From the NCBI GenBank assembly GCA_000750105.3, contig JPHH03000007.1, positions 248,001 through 312,000 on the forward strand: a DNA stretch of 64,000 nucleotides, written 5' to 3'. Source of the stretch: Tolypocladium sp. Sup5 PDA-1 (Eukaryota; Ascomycota; Sordariomycetes; Hypocreales; Ophiocordycipitaceae). Each line of letters begins with the position of its first letter. Position 1 is the stretch's first letter. Both the position numbers and the translations under genes were made by a program. Below the pieces are notes generated by a model. That model was not told the DNA's origin and made no database searches. It saw nothing but the letters and a program-made list of their open reading frames with translations. Below, piece after piece: positions 33,012 through 44,695 of the stretch.

Positions 33012-36000
33012 GCCTCGCTCTCTGCGCCGTGGTGATGTGTTGCGTGAGTTGCGTGAGTTGCCTGCGTTGCCTTGTGATTGCTTCTGCTTCACGAAATGAT
33101 GAGAGAGTTGACAGGCGGTGGGAGGCGGTGGGAGATCGGCGATTGCTGAAGTTCGTGTGTGTTTTTTTGGGGTTGAATCGTCGGTGAGTCGTTGTTTGGT
33201 GAGAGGTTGGTGCGAGGAGATGGATGGAGATGGATGGTATCAGGATGCTATGAGGGTGGTTCGACAAATAACAGTGGAGGCGCCGAGGTGCGGCACGTGG
33301 GATATATAGCAGGGAAGGTCCGTCCGACGGCAGATGCGGATGGCAGGAGTTGGCACGGTGCGGTGGGAGGAGCAAGTAGGGTCGGATCGCACTAGAGTTG
33401 AATGGCGAGCTTCAGGCAGGAATAGGCCGCTAAGGCATAAACGCTGCGTTGGAGCAGATGGTGGTGCGGAATGCTGGCGGACGGTGTGTGTGGTTTCGCT
33501 TGTCCTCGTACGCGTGGTTGTTTGTGCGGTAGTGCGAGGGAGCGATGTAGAGACTGTGTGCGTCGAAGGTGTGCGTCGAGGTGGAAGGAGGGGGAAATGG
33601 GCAGACAGGTGGGATGAGAAACGGGGAGCAAGGAAGAGAGTGTGAGCGAGGATGGGCTGATGGACTGGCGATGGCGAGAGGCGTGACCGACAGCGGAGGA
33701 GGCGAGCGACCGAATGTGACAGAGATGGAAGCGATAGAGAAGAGGGGAAGCGACGAGCGAACGAAGCCACCACACGCAGCACGAGTATTATGATTAGATC
33801 AGCACCGGGGGACCGACACACAGACACTTGCTTGACAGCCAACCCCAGACACACGGATATGCGGATATGCTGTTGCTTGTCCTGGGGGGGGGCATCGCAG
33901 CTCACCGTCCGGGGCAGAAGCTGCTCAAGCCTAAAGGAGCACCGGAGCCGCAGATCAACTTTAAAAAGGGGTCCAGCACGCGCCAGCCGACGGCCAGACG
34001 AGAGGGGGAACGTAATGAAGCCTGTACTTCGTACAAATAGTCCGTACATGGCTTCTGGCTTCGGTCTGAGTTGTGACGCGAGATCGCCGGCTGCTCGTTT
34101 GCGCCCCCAGGTCTAGGCGGACGGGATTGGGCAGATACGGGCATGGGCAATGGCACATGTGGCTATTCAAACTTCCCCCGCCTGGGCTCTGACGTCGCGC
34201 GAGGGACGGACGTCGGCCGCGATCGGTGGAGTCGGCGGGGACTAGTCCGTAGACAGACTCGAGTCGATCTGCTGGGGGGAGGATATTGGTTGGCTTAGCC
34301 GAGACCGCGATGGTGTTGCTGCTGCTGCTGCTTTCATCTTGTCTCGTCTGGTCTTGTCTCGTCTTTCCAGCTAGCCGTTCTGTCCTGTCTGCGCCGGTGG
34401 CGATCGCAATTTGACAAGAGCTTCGCATAAGAGCTTCGCATGAGCCCCAGGCACCACCTTGCTGCGGCAGTTGACCAGATACGACAAATGCAAGATGGGA
34501 GAAAGCGGGAGCAGCGGCTGTATGCATGGCACTGTGGGAATGGAATGCCAAACGGCAGGGAGAGACGGCGGGGTTCGCACCCAGAGCTGCATACAACATA
34601 CGATGGATCTTGATGCCATGGCTGCGAATAGCTGCATAGCTGATAAGCCTTCTTGTGCACGAGCCAAAGAGAATGGCGGTAGATGGCTGTCGTTACTGGA
34701 TGCCATCCGGTAACAGGCTGGCCATGCAACCCTGCTGGCGGTTTTGGCGGGGGCCACAGTGGGCCCCTGGGGTCGCACGGCAGCATCCCTACAGGCTGTG
34801 GCCGCCGCGGTAGAGCGGCATTCTGCAACCAAACCCTCTGGCCCTCCAACTCGCTCCCAAGCTCCCAACTCGCCCGCCTTCTAGACTACTGCTCGACGGG
34901 CTGCGCTGGCCGTGGCGCCCAATTGCGGCCCTGCGCTTCAGGGCTTCAGCGACAGCTGTTCTATTACCGTGCCACTGGCATTTGGCATGGAGCAAGCAGC
35001 CCGATGAGCCTCTAGGAGCCAAGCGCGCCAGGCAGACGTGGATCTAGCCAGGCTGGGCTTGGCAGCCCTCGACGCCACCCAATGACAGCACTTTGCGGGG
35101 TAACATCCCTGACGCATTAGGGCCCAAGGCAGGTACTATCCCCCCGCAATCGCAGCAAGTCTTGGACGGCAGGAAGGGGTCTCGGCACGGAGATGGCAGG
35201 TGGAAGGAGCAGAAGCAGGAGGTGGAAGGAACAGCGTGTTCGATCGCCGAAAAACCCTCGTGACTGATGCTCGATGCCGTACGCATGATCTACACAGCAC
35301 AGTTGACATCACAACCAACGGAAACAGCAGGTCGGGCAACAGATGCCATCATCAACGACCACGATGAAACGGCCCCATGCATGCGGCTCGTCCAACAACC
35401 ATGCTGATCTTCCTACCGCAAATCTGCACTCCTTGCGAATATTCGTACGAACGTACCTACGACGACGAAGACGCTTGGTAATCGCCCATCGCTCAAGTAA
35501 AATGACGACCATGTCCCTCATATCACGTCTTCCGCACCATCCGGAGGACACTCCGCTGGTCGGGTCCAACCGAAGGTCGATGCCTCTGCCACTTCCTCTC
35601 GTCGCAGCGTGGCATCGACAGAACTGCTGCGGATCTGGATGGAAAGCATGCGAGGCGGGGACAATACTACTAGTATGAACGTACGGCTTGCATGTCTACG
35701 AGTATATCCAATTCAGGTGGTTCAAACCCTGTCGCAGAGCAGGCATTTGCGTTCCCAATTCCGATGACCAGCCGGGCTTGGTGCCACCTTGTTGAACGAG
35801 AACATCGGAGCGGGCTCCAATAACACCCACCCCAGCAGCCTGCCAGCTCTGCCAGTCGACACTGCACTCGACAACCGACGGAAACAGTGCAGAGCTCGGC
35901 CACGGCCTCGCTATCCCTATTCTCGTCCAGCTCGCAGTTCGCGCTAGTGGACGAGGCGGTTGGTGGCTCAAGGACGATGCCGCCAACCCCCTCTCTGTCC

Positions 36001-37236
36001 ACCATCAGACCAGATTAGCGAGCTGACGAGATAAGTCACCTGTCCACACGCGGCTCCAGACTGCAGTCCGCGTCCGTGGGTCTGGCGCCTGGGATCCATC
36101 CTGGCCTCTTGGCCCTGGGGTCTAGACTCGGAACTCGAACGTAGGATCCCGATATTCGAATGAGGCAACAGATAACAGCATCCAGCACGTGTGCGCTACG
36201 CACTACCCACGCTGCTCAGGAACTGCGCATGTGCAGTTAGATATTGACAGATCATACACATGATAGGCCCGGGTTGCGAAGCCTCTTCTTATAGCTAACA
36301 AGCGGCCAGTCCAAGCAACTGACAGGTTCCCTTAGGTTGTCCTCTAAGGATGCGCAAGAGTAAAGGCAGCATCGCCGCCATTCGAGGCCCCCCCCCCCCG
36401 GGCACATACCACCGCCAGACTGCCCTTGGAATACTCCGCCCTTGCTGCGCTGGTCAAGAATACGCCCACGACGACCACAGCGGCCTGCGCCATACTGCGA
36501 ATGGTGACCATTGTAGCAGTATAGTCCTGGGGGAACTGAGGAGTGACTGAAGTTGCTTGCCAGGTTTACTTGGCCCTTGGAAAGCTGGCTAGACGGCGAG
36601 TTCCGTGCCTGGGACTGGATGAGTGAATAAATGAATAAATGAACAAATCAAAGATCGATCACAGATCGTCTGAAGAGAAAGAGAAGAGCCGGTGGCCCAA
36701 GTGGCAGAGAAGAGCAGAATAAGAGCGGACACGCCAAACAGTGGGAAACGAACCAAGAACAGACACACTTTGGAGTCTGACCGGGACGTCGCCGACGGCA
36801 TATTTAGCATTGGCGGCTCGAGGAACAAGCACCCCGGGTCAGCCCGTCGTCGAATCAAGCTCGGGAGACGAAGAACGGGATCCAGCCGTCCTCGTTCGTC
36901 CATGTCGACTACAGATGAAACGCCGTGGCCGCGTCGTCGTAAGGATCGTGAAACGCACTTGCGGATTGGATGCCACGTAGCCAATGACGGGAGCATGTGC
37001 CGTGATCGTCGACTCATGTCCCCCCCGTGTCACTTTCAAGCCCTGACATTGCAGCGAGTTGAGATGAAGTAAAATGTAGGGGGCATCACATGGTTTCTCG
37101 TATAGGTTGATGCGTGGGTGTGGCCAGGCCAGCGTTGCATGCTTGAACCAACCCTCGCAATGCAGCATGAGCTTCGTACACACAAGATTGCCAGGACAAT
37201 GACGGCGGTTGTTTCATGTACACTCCCGCGTTACCT
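33012..37236. other. 4.2 kb stretch without a supported gene
   Basis: The first kilobase (about 33100-33800) is strongly strand-asymmetric (GA-rich on +, CT-rich on -), as expected of a pyrimidine-rich 5' UTR/promoter of the minus-strand gene. GTAC motifs occur at 34024-34046, a nine-G run at about 33886-33894 and a 12-C run at 36388-36399. Open frames up to 269 codons have skewed Ser/His/Arg composition and no family resemblance. Confidence 0.4.
36388..36399. repeat. Homopolymer of 12 C
   Basis: Uninterrupted cytosine run in non-coding DNA. Confidence 0.75.
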
Positions 37237-38764
37237 TCACGGGGCCTCGCCACACAACCCACACACGCCGCAGTCGCCCGAGTTGACGTATAAGCTGCTC
37301 GTGCAGGACGCGACGCGGCATCGCCACGTCCCCGGCGTGTTGGTCGGGTCGAGGACGTTGGCGCACATGCCGCATGTCACGGCCAGCGGCTCTGGGTTGG
37401 CAAAGGAGCACATGGGGCATGTTGTCGGATCCGGGCGAGCTTGGATGTTTTCGAGGGCTGGCGTGTGGGCTGGTTGTTGGCCGGGTGCTGGATCTTGCTT
37501 GATGCGAACGTGTTGTGGTTCTTTGTGCGGCGACGTTTTGGCAAGCGCATCTAAACGTGACGAGTCCTCGGTGGGCTCACTCTTGACCGGCATCGACGGG
37601 GATGGTTCCGGTTCGCCCCCTTGCTCCTCTTGCTTGACCCAGACTTGGCCATTACGGGAGCCATTCGCCCTCTCTCCTTGCGGTCGAACGGGCTCGAGGG
37701 ACTCCCGTTTTATCCTCCTCTTCCTAAACACATCCCGCAGCTCGTCGAGCTCGTTCCGCGCCCCGGGATCGTCCGCGTCCTCGTCCTCGCAAACCCTTAC
37801 CATTCCCCTTCCCTTGCTGTCCACCAGACGGCTGCCGTCGACGTCGACTGCGTCTTTGGAATCTAGGTCTTGGGTGTCCCCATCCTCGTAGTCGCTGTCG
37901 CTTCCGGATTCCGTCTCGCCGTCCTCTTTCTTCTTGACACTGGTCGTCTCTTCCTTTTGCTGGTCGAACCGGGCCAGGGCCGCGGCGGCGCGGAGTTCTC
38001 GGCCACGGGCACTGCCAGCCACCCGCGGCTTGGCTTGTATCTTCTTGCCCTTTTCCAACCTGACCTTTGTCTCCTCGTCCGCCCCCAGCGCCACCCCGTT
38101 CTTGCCAAACTTCTTCAGGATCCGCCTCTCTTTCTTCTCCTGATACGTCAACGTCGGCTTCGTCTTCCTCTTCCTCCCGCGGGACCTAAACGTGCCTCCG
38201 CAGAGATGCTCCGGCAGCACCTCGTCCGCGCGCACCACGTCCCGCTCCCACTGCCCCGTGGCCAGCTTCGCGCCGCGGCCCCAGATGCCCTCGCCCGTGT
38301 AGCCCTCGGCCCAGAGCCTGTGCATGTCGGCCGCATAGCCGTTGCGCACGGCCCAGAAGGCGCGCGAGTGGTTCATCTGCTTGCAGTGCGCGAGCTCGTG
38401 CATCATGACCATCTGGACGTAGTCAAAGGGGAGCCAGCGGCCCGTGCCCGGCGACTTGAGCACGAGCTGGACGACCTCGCCGGCGTTGAAGTTGCGGCCG
38501 ACGAACTCGCGGTTGGGCTCGTACTCCTCGAGCGACATGACGTAGAGGTGGTGCTCGCGCATGACGGGGACTGGGGAGGGTTAGCGAATGCTGGCGGGAC
38601 GCCTGCATCATGTGTCGGGGCCTCTACGCACCACATTGTGCTGCGATTCTCTCTAAAAAATCTTGTGCGACCTTCTCGGTCGACCCCGGCAAGGGCTTGA
38701 TGAACACGATGTTCGGGTTTGGCTGTGACTTTTTGGCATTGAGGCGCCGTATGCCCCAGGGCAT
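37237..38764 (-). CDS. WSS1: WLM-domain zinc metalloprotease (Wss1/SPRTN class)
   Basis: Probable DNA-dependent protease that degrades proteins crosslinked to DNA. Exons are 38764-38632 and 38570-37237, giving about 488 residues. The WLM domain opens with WGIRRLNAKKSQPNPNIVFIKPLPG and carries the zinc site H-E-L-A-H (102-106) with a third His at 112 (HELAHCKQMNH), then SRAFWAVRNGYAADMHRLWAEGYTGEGIWGRG. The C-terminus has a RanBP2-like finger (CPMC...CGMC) and a second Cys-rich unit (WRCRVASC ... CGVCGLCG). A charged linker contains four psi-K-x-E/D SUMO consensus lysines at about K332, K357, K374 and K402, fitting the SUMO link known for yeast Wss1. The catalytic Glu and three His are intact. 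The intron join (AAQC-VPVMREHH) is phase-consistent. Confidence 0.9.
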
Positions 38765-39272
38765 GGCGGCTGTCCGGGCGGTAGCAACGGATGAGGTTTG
38801 CTTTCAATTGAACACGAGTCGCAGCAACGGCGCGACGGATGACGGAGTGCGGGTTGCCTGGGCAATGTTGGACGGAATTCCGACAGATGGTGAGTTGTGA
38901 CAGGATGCGTAGTTGGGCAGACGGACGACGAGGAGACGTGACTGGACGTCGCGAGACCACACACGAAATCAGGTGACTTCGGAAACCACTTAAATCACAC
39001 GCTCCATCTGCGCAGGCACAAAGACAACTTCATTGCCAATGCGCAATGCCATAATTTGGACATATTATTACCCGATGCATGATTTTCTTTCTATTGGTGA
39101 AATCGCCATTTAAAATTGAATATCGGCACAGACTTGTCATTCTGTATTTCATAAGGTTGTCAAAATACCAAGTACGCTCAGACGTGCCCAGATACTTCCC
39201 TCTCATGGGTTTCCCAACCCATTTTACGCTCCATGACTCCTTTCCAAGATGCTTCGCTGTGAATGCAATGCC
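38765..39272. other. Intergenic region
   Basis: WSS1 promoter and the sulfate permease 3' flank. AT-rich at about 39050-39170. No gene seen. Confidence 0.5.
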
Positions 39273-41826
39273 TCATGACGCTCGTTCCGCCTCCAGGGCT
39301 TCCCGAAAGTCCTGTCTTGCCTCGACGTTCGCAATGGCGCTCTGCAAGGCGCTCGTCAAATCCACGTGGAATAGGGGCTTGTCTAGACCATGGACCACCG
39401 CTCCCTTTCGTCTCTGCTTCAGAATGGCCGTCGCGGGCTTCTCTTCGGCCTGGACGGTGGCCGCCGGATCTTTCAAGTCGGACAAGCTATCGTCTTTGCC
39501 CATTTCCTCGTCATCGGTCCACTGCGACTGGAAGTTGACCTCCCGTTCGTTGGCGTTGTCCTCGGCAACCGCCGCTGCGGAATCCTTCCCTCCAATCTCC
39601 GCAACGCTGAAGATGGACCGCCACCTGTGACGCATCCCGTCGCCTACTTTCGTGGGCACTCCAAATCCTCCAGAGACCAGAGCGCGCTTCGTCCAGCGGT
39701 TGTTGATGCATGCGATGTGCCAATCCACGACATCTGGCGACGTGTACAGATCGAGTTGGTTCCGGACGTCAATCAGGCGCTGCACCGAAGTGATGTCGAT
39801 GTTGTTGACGGAGCTAAAGTCCAGAATGATGGCTTTCAGCGTGGGCCTTCGGTCGACATCAGGGTCTTCACGCGACTTTGAAGTCTTTCGAGGCCCCGGG
39901 TTATTCCATGGCCTGTCACCTGGTCTTCCAAACGACTCTGCACTCGTGCGGCGAGTATTCGCAAAGATGAAATCTGTCAGGTAGTCGAGAGAAAAGTTTG
40001 CGTTGGGATAGTTGAATCCCTCGGAAAACCGATAGATGAAGACGCCCGGATATGGGCTGTCGATCTCGACCTCTGGGTTGGACCCGTCTCCATGATCAAG
40101 GGGCAGGAAGACGTTTCGCGCCGCATTGTCCATGGTCTCCTCAAACGTGCCGTATTCACCAACAGGCTTGTTGGGATCTTCTCCGATTACATGATCTCCC
40201 AAAACGGAATGCACCCGAACCTTGCCGAGGAATCGGCCGCGTGCCTTCAGAATCCGGTAAATCAAAATGGCGGCAGATATGCAAACGGTTGCATAGAGGC
40301 CATCCTCAATATTCGCAAAGACGCTGACAAACACACCGACGAAGAAGACGAAAACTTCCAACGGGGAGACTCTCCAGAATTGGTAGACGGTGTTGGGCGG
40401 CGTGATGAGATCTCCAACGGCGTGGATGATGACGGCTGAAAGGGTAGCGTTGGGGATGTAGAAGAAGACCGAAGTGAGGAGGTACGTTGCGAGAAGAACG
40501 ACCAGGCCGGAGACCAGCCCGGCGGCTGGTGTCCGGACACCCGCTTTAGAATTGACGGCAGTCCGGCTGAACGACCCGGTCGACGGGTATGCACCCAGAA
40601 ATGGGCCGAGAACGTTGGTCATACCAATGGCAACCATCTCTTGAGAAGGGTCGATGCTGTAGTTGTTGACTCTGCCGAAAGACTTGGAGATGGCAACATG
40701 CTCCACCAGCATGACAATAACAGTCGCTGGAAGATGAGCACCAAATTCGGAAATGATACCGCTTGGAAACGAGGGAACGCCAGCATCGCGGAAACCTAAA
40801 CGTAAGACGGTTAGGTTAGGCTACCAAGCACCGGGGATTGAACGTACCCTTTGGTACGGTCCCAAGAACACGAAACGCTGGATTGTCTCGCCTGTGCATG
40901 TTGACCAACCAGCTGACCATGGTGTACAGCAATATGATGACCACCGTGCGCATGGTATTGACAAAGAAGATGATGCGCTTGTGCCTGGGAAACCTCTCTG
41001 CGGCCTTGGTCAAGCTATACCGGATTAGGTAGAGGGCGAAGAGAGCCGTGAGGCCCATGGCAGCGTCGAGCTTGGTTTCAGACAGGTGCTTGAGAGTGTT
41101 GATGACGACCAGGTAGGGCGAGTCCCTGTTGGAGAAGCCCGTGACCCCAAGGAGAGCCGGGAGCTGGCTGACTGCGATGGTGATGGCAGAGCCCGTCATG
41201 AACGCAGACAGAGATGTGATGGAGATGAGGTCAACGATCCAGCCGCATCGGATGAGGCCGATGCCAAGCACGATGCAGCCAGCAATGACGGATAGGGCCG
41301 AGGCAATGACGTGAGCCGGGATATCCTTGCCACCTGGGCTGGAGGTGACATCCTCGACGACGGAGCCGACCACGGTGGACAGGACGGCTACGGGTCCGAT
41401 GGAAATATCCTTGGACGTGCCAAACACCCAGTAGATGATGACACCCATGAAAGACGAGTACAGGCCGAACTGGGGCTCGAGCTTCGCCAGCGAGGCATAC
41501 GCCATGCCCTGAGGCACAACCACGGCCCCAATGGTCATTCCGGCGACGACATCTCCGGCCAGCCACTGAAGATTGTAGTGGCCTATCCAAGTGAGAAACG
41601 GGAAGAGGGACCTGGCGTATTTGGCCACGGCGCCCCCCGAGGGGAGCTGGTCATGAAGCCACTCCGCGGTGGTCGGGGGGCCTTCGACAAAACTGTCGCT
41701 GGTCTGTATCGAGAGGATGGACTCGCCGCGGGTGACGTCGTCCTTGTGGCCTTGGTCGGGGTCCTCGAGCTTGATGCCGAGGACCTTGGCCAGCGAGTGG
41801 CCGACCTTGGTGGAGAGATCCGGCAT
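39273..41826 (-). CDS. SulP-family sulfate permease
   Basis: A plasma-membrane sulfate transporter feeding sulfur assimilation, with counterparts in yeast Sul1/Sul2 and Neurospora CYS-13/CYS-14. Exons are 41826-40848 and 40795-39273, giving 833 residues. The membrane core contains the SulP signature region (AGDVVAGMTIGAVVVPQGMAYASLA, then LEPQFGLYSSF) and many hydrophobic helices through VFVFFVGVFVSVFANIEDGLYA. The cytosolic C-terminus is a STAS domain around LKAIILDFSSVNNIDITSVQRLIDVRNQL. The intron (54 nt) joins VPKG to FRDAGVPSFPSGI in phase. It is probably under sulfur-catabolite control, as in other moulds, but I did not identify a regulator site. Whether it is the high- or low-affinity type is unresolved. 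Confidence 0.95.
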
Positions 41827-43464
41827 GGTTGGTTGATGGTAGGGTGAAATCGCAGTGAAGCGCTGCTGAAAGGTCGCGGGGAGAGGAGGGACGACGACGA
41901 GATATACAAGAGTGTCCGCTTACCGCGCCATGGTCTCTGCGACAAAGACTATCAGGTAGGCTTTGGGCGGAATGTTCTCGGTAGTCTAGGCCTTTGAGGT
42001 CAAACAAGAGAGCCACAGGGGTACACCCACCGAGTCTGGGGCTGATATATCGAATATATATCGTGCTCCGTCCCAGCAGACTCGGTCCCGACAGCCTGGA
42101 AGAGCCTCTGCAGATGCGCCGAGGTGTCGTGACAGTCTGGGGCAAGGGTTTCGCGGGACGAGAAGGGGCGCGATGGAGGCAGGCGAAGGACCGACTCGAG
42201 AGGAAAGAGTCCAAGATGCAGGGTGCCTCAGCAACACGAGACAGGTTGGAGGAATGGGGATGAGAGAGGTGAGACGGAACAGGGAGTGGAGGGCAGGCTG
42301 AAAGACGAGGTGCATGCAGATGTGCGCACGCGCAAATGTGATTTGTCGTGGCGTCGGTCACGTCACCCGCCGACCGTCCGAGCTCGTCACGGAAGTCGAT
42401 GGAGCGTTGGAGCTGCTGACTTGTTCGCTCATCGACCGTGCGGATGTCTGATGGATGCCGGTGATGTCAACCCCGGGGGCCCCACGCACGTCAACGCCAT
42501 CGAGGGGCCGAATTGCCAATCACCAGCAAGCCAGCGCCGCACCGCGGTTTGACGCCGGAGCCATCAGCAGGGAGCTTCCCACTCAAAACCCACCCGACTC
42601 CAGCGGCTTCCACAGCATGATGCAACGAGGCACGGCGAAAGCGCCGGCAATGCAGCCATGAGTCGCCTCGACGAGCCCGAGTTGGAGGTGGCCCCGCTGG
42701 CTGCCAGGTTGGTGAATGTCGCAATCGACCTGTTACCGCTCCGAGCATAGTGCGGACGGAGGAAGCGAAGAGGCGCGGATGAGAATAGAAGTTCCTGGCG
42801 GGTCTTAGATAAGCAGTGTGTATCTGAGATTCTCCCGAATGTTAGCCTCAATTATCAGCCTCAACCGCCATGCGCCTCTTCAATCACGAAAAGGCACGTC
42901 GTTGCTCGAGAGAGAAGCATGCTGCGCCGTTACCCCAGACTCGAGCCGATGGCAGCCAAGCACGGATCTCACGGAATGGCAGGATGCTGTGCCACGCAAT
43001 CGCGACTATGTACAGCATTGCGACTTCGTGGCCCATGCTGTGTTAGGGGCCTAGGGCCCTCGGCCCTTTTTCTCGAATCTCCTCGGCCCGTCGCCGCTGC
43101 CATAGGTACGGAGTACACGGTACGAAAATGCAACCCATCCTTGGGCTCCGACGATCCGTCATCTCCAGGCGACCAGCGAATTGGCGTCTCCTGTGCATGA
43201 GGCAGATGAAATGTCGAGCCCCTTCCTTTTCACGCCTCCCACTCGAACGAGACGCTGTAGGGGCAACCTGAAATTCCACGTACCTTGCGTCCTTGCCTAC
43301 CTAAGGTACCTAGCAAAGGTACTCGTAATACCTGGGTCCTAAAGTACCTTGAGTACCTCCCTGAGGAACTGTTGGAGGTGAAGGAGGCCCCTCCAGCGCT
43401 TTTTCATCACTCGTCGTAATGACAACTTAATGTGGGATAAGAAGTACCCACCCATGAAATACTC
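41827..43464. other. Intergenic region with dispersed GTAC and ACCTAAGGT motifs
   Basis: It contains the sulfate permease promoter. Motif copies occur at about 43106-43125 (GGTACGGAGTACACGGTACG) and 43296-43360 (CCTACCTAAGGTACCTAG and successive AAGTACCTTGAGTACCT units). No supported gene. Confidence 0.45.
43296..43360. repeat. Clustered GGTACC/CCTAAGG motif array
   Basis: Several near-palindromic units (ACCTAAGGTACCTAG, GGTACTCGTAATACC, AAGTACCTTGAGTACCT) follow one another within about 65 bp. Confidence 0.6.
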
Positions 43465-43543
43465 GGCCGTGTGGCTCAATGGCAGAGCGTCTGACTACGA
43501 TTGGTTAATCAGAAGGTCGCAGGTTCGACCCCTGTCTCGGTCA
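43465..43543 (+). tRNA. tRNA-Arg(ACG), copy 1, with 7-nt intron
   Basis: A full cloverleaf can be folded by eye: acceptor GGCCGTG with CTCGGTC (one U-U mismatch at 6-67, one G-U), D arm GCTC/GAGC, anticodon stem TCTGA/TCAGA, T arm GCAGG-TTCGACC-CCTGT and discriminator A. The anticodon loop CTACGA-A is interrupted after position 37 by a 7-nt intron (TTGGTTA), which gives anticodon ACG (I34 in the mature tRNA). The mature length without CCA is 72 nt. The internal B box reads GGTTCGACCCC. A T7 terminator follows. Confidence 0.92.
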
Positions 43544-43546
43544 ATA

Positions 43547-43553
43547 TTTTTTT
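43547..43553 (+). terminator. Pol III terminator of tRNA-Arg copy 1
   Basis: Run of seven T immediately after the tRNA. Confidence 0.8.
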
Positions 43554-44128
43554 CGCTCTCAAGGAGCGCGTTGTTGCCTTTGCTTGTCCCTTTGTCTGTC
43601 TTATATTTTTTTGTTCACTTTTCTGCCTTTCTACTTCGTGCACAGTATCGAGCACACCTATACGGACTAAGCTTCTCCGCTGTCTTTGTTCCTTTGGGAC
43701 CTAGCACTTGTGCCCAAGGTCACAAACCCAAGGTTGCTGACGCTTTCATCACTCTCATCTTGGGCGTAGGGATATGTTGATGAGTGTACTCTGTAGTCCG
43801 TGCTTCGTACTTCGTATGCTAGAACATCTACACTCCCAGGCTCAAGCGCTGTGTGATGTCCTCCGTGGCAGCATCCCGTGCGTACATCTTTAGTACTTTG
43901 ATCCAACGTCCTCTAGTCCGTACTTGGACCCCCTTTTCACCGCACAACGAGTGGCCGGTTTTTTGGCACCAGACGCAGAAGTTGCAATTGCGGCAGGCGG
44001 CCGGGGTCGAATCCTCGTGTCCAACGCCTGTGGCAGGTCATTGTGGCTGTTCTGGATGCATGAAGCTACCTTGGACAGTCCGTACTTCCCGTAAACGGGA
44101 CAAAAACTGAGGTAGGTACCCACTCTTA

Positions 44129-44181
44129 GGTACGAAGTACGGAGTACGGAGTACGGACTATTACTTCGTACCTAGGTAGGT
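44129..44181. repeat. Tandem GTACGGA/GTACGAA block with ACCTAGGT
   Basis: Starts TAGGTACGAAGTACGGAG and continues with two more GAGTACG units, GGACTATTACTTCGTACCTA and GGTAGGTA. The outer TACGAAGTA and TTACTTCGTA parts are inverted copies, so the block could form a hairpin. It is the densest example of the two motif families in the window. Confidence 0.75.
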
Positions 44182-44695
44182 AAAAACGCCCGTGAGCACA
44201 GCCGAAATAAACCCCCCAAGGGCGCCCCCCAGGTCATTGGTACAAGCCGCGCAGCGTCATTTCCAACGGCGGCGGCTTTGTCTCGCCTTGGTCACGTCTT
44301 CTCCTCTTTGCGCCAGCGCATGCGACCAGACAAACTAAATCACAACAATAACAGAATTGCCCACCTGACCTGCTGCCGTCTCCTCCTCTACGCGCCGAAC
44401 TTGCATCCGACGTGCATTGCAAAGCCGAGAACCTCGGTGTCCTTCCTGCCCCGAGATCTGCGCCTCCTTGTCGGCGTTAGCGACCAATCATCCCCAACCG
44501 CGGTGATCCCGCCCCCTCAACATCCTCCCCAAGGGGTCCCGTCCGTCCGTCTTGGCTCAACCAATTGGCCCCCTGCTTCTCCGCTCGTGCCTCATGTAGG
44601 CGACGTCTGCCAGTCTCGTCGAGCAGAGGAACGGATTTGCTCACAAGAAACAAGGCCGCTGGGCAATGCGCAGTCCCAGCTGAGGCCTCCCCATC

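Larger units (their letters stand above)
43544..44695. other. Intergenic region rich in GTAC motifs
   Basis: It holds the upstream region of the PAQR gene. Copies of the GTAC-centred motif lie at about 43785-43817, 43914-43925, 44075-44085 and in a tandem block at 44129-44181. No supported gene. Confidence 0.45.

Noticed and set aside
33240..34049. 269-codon minus-strand frame upstream of the Ser/Pro-rich gene
   Set aside because: Generated by a CT-rich promoter/5' UTR tract; Ser/His/Arg-rich, with no domain.
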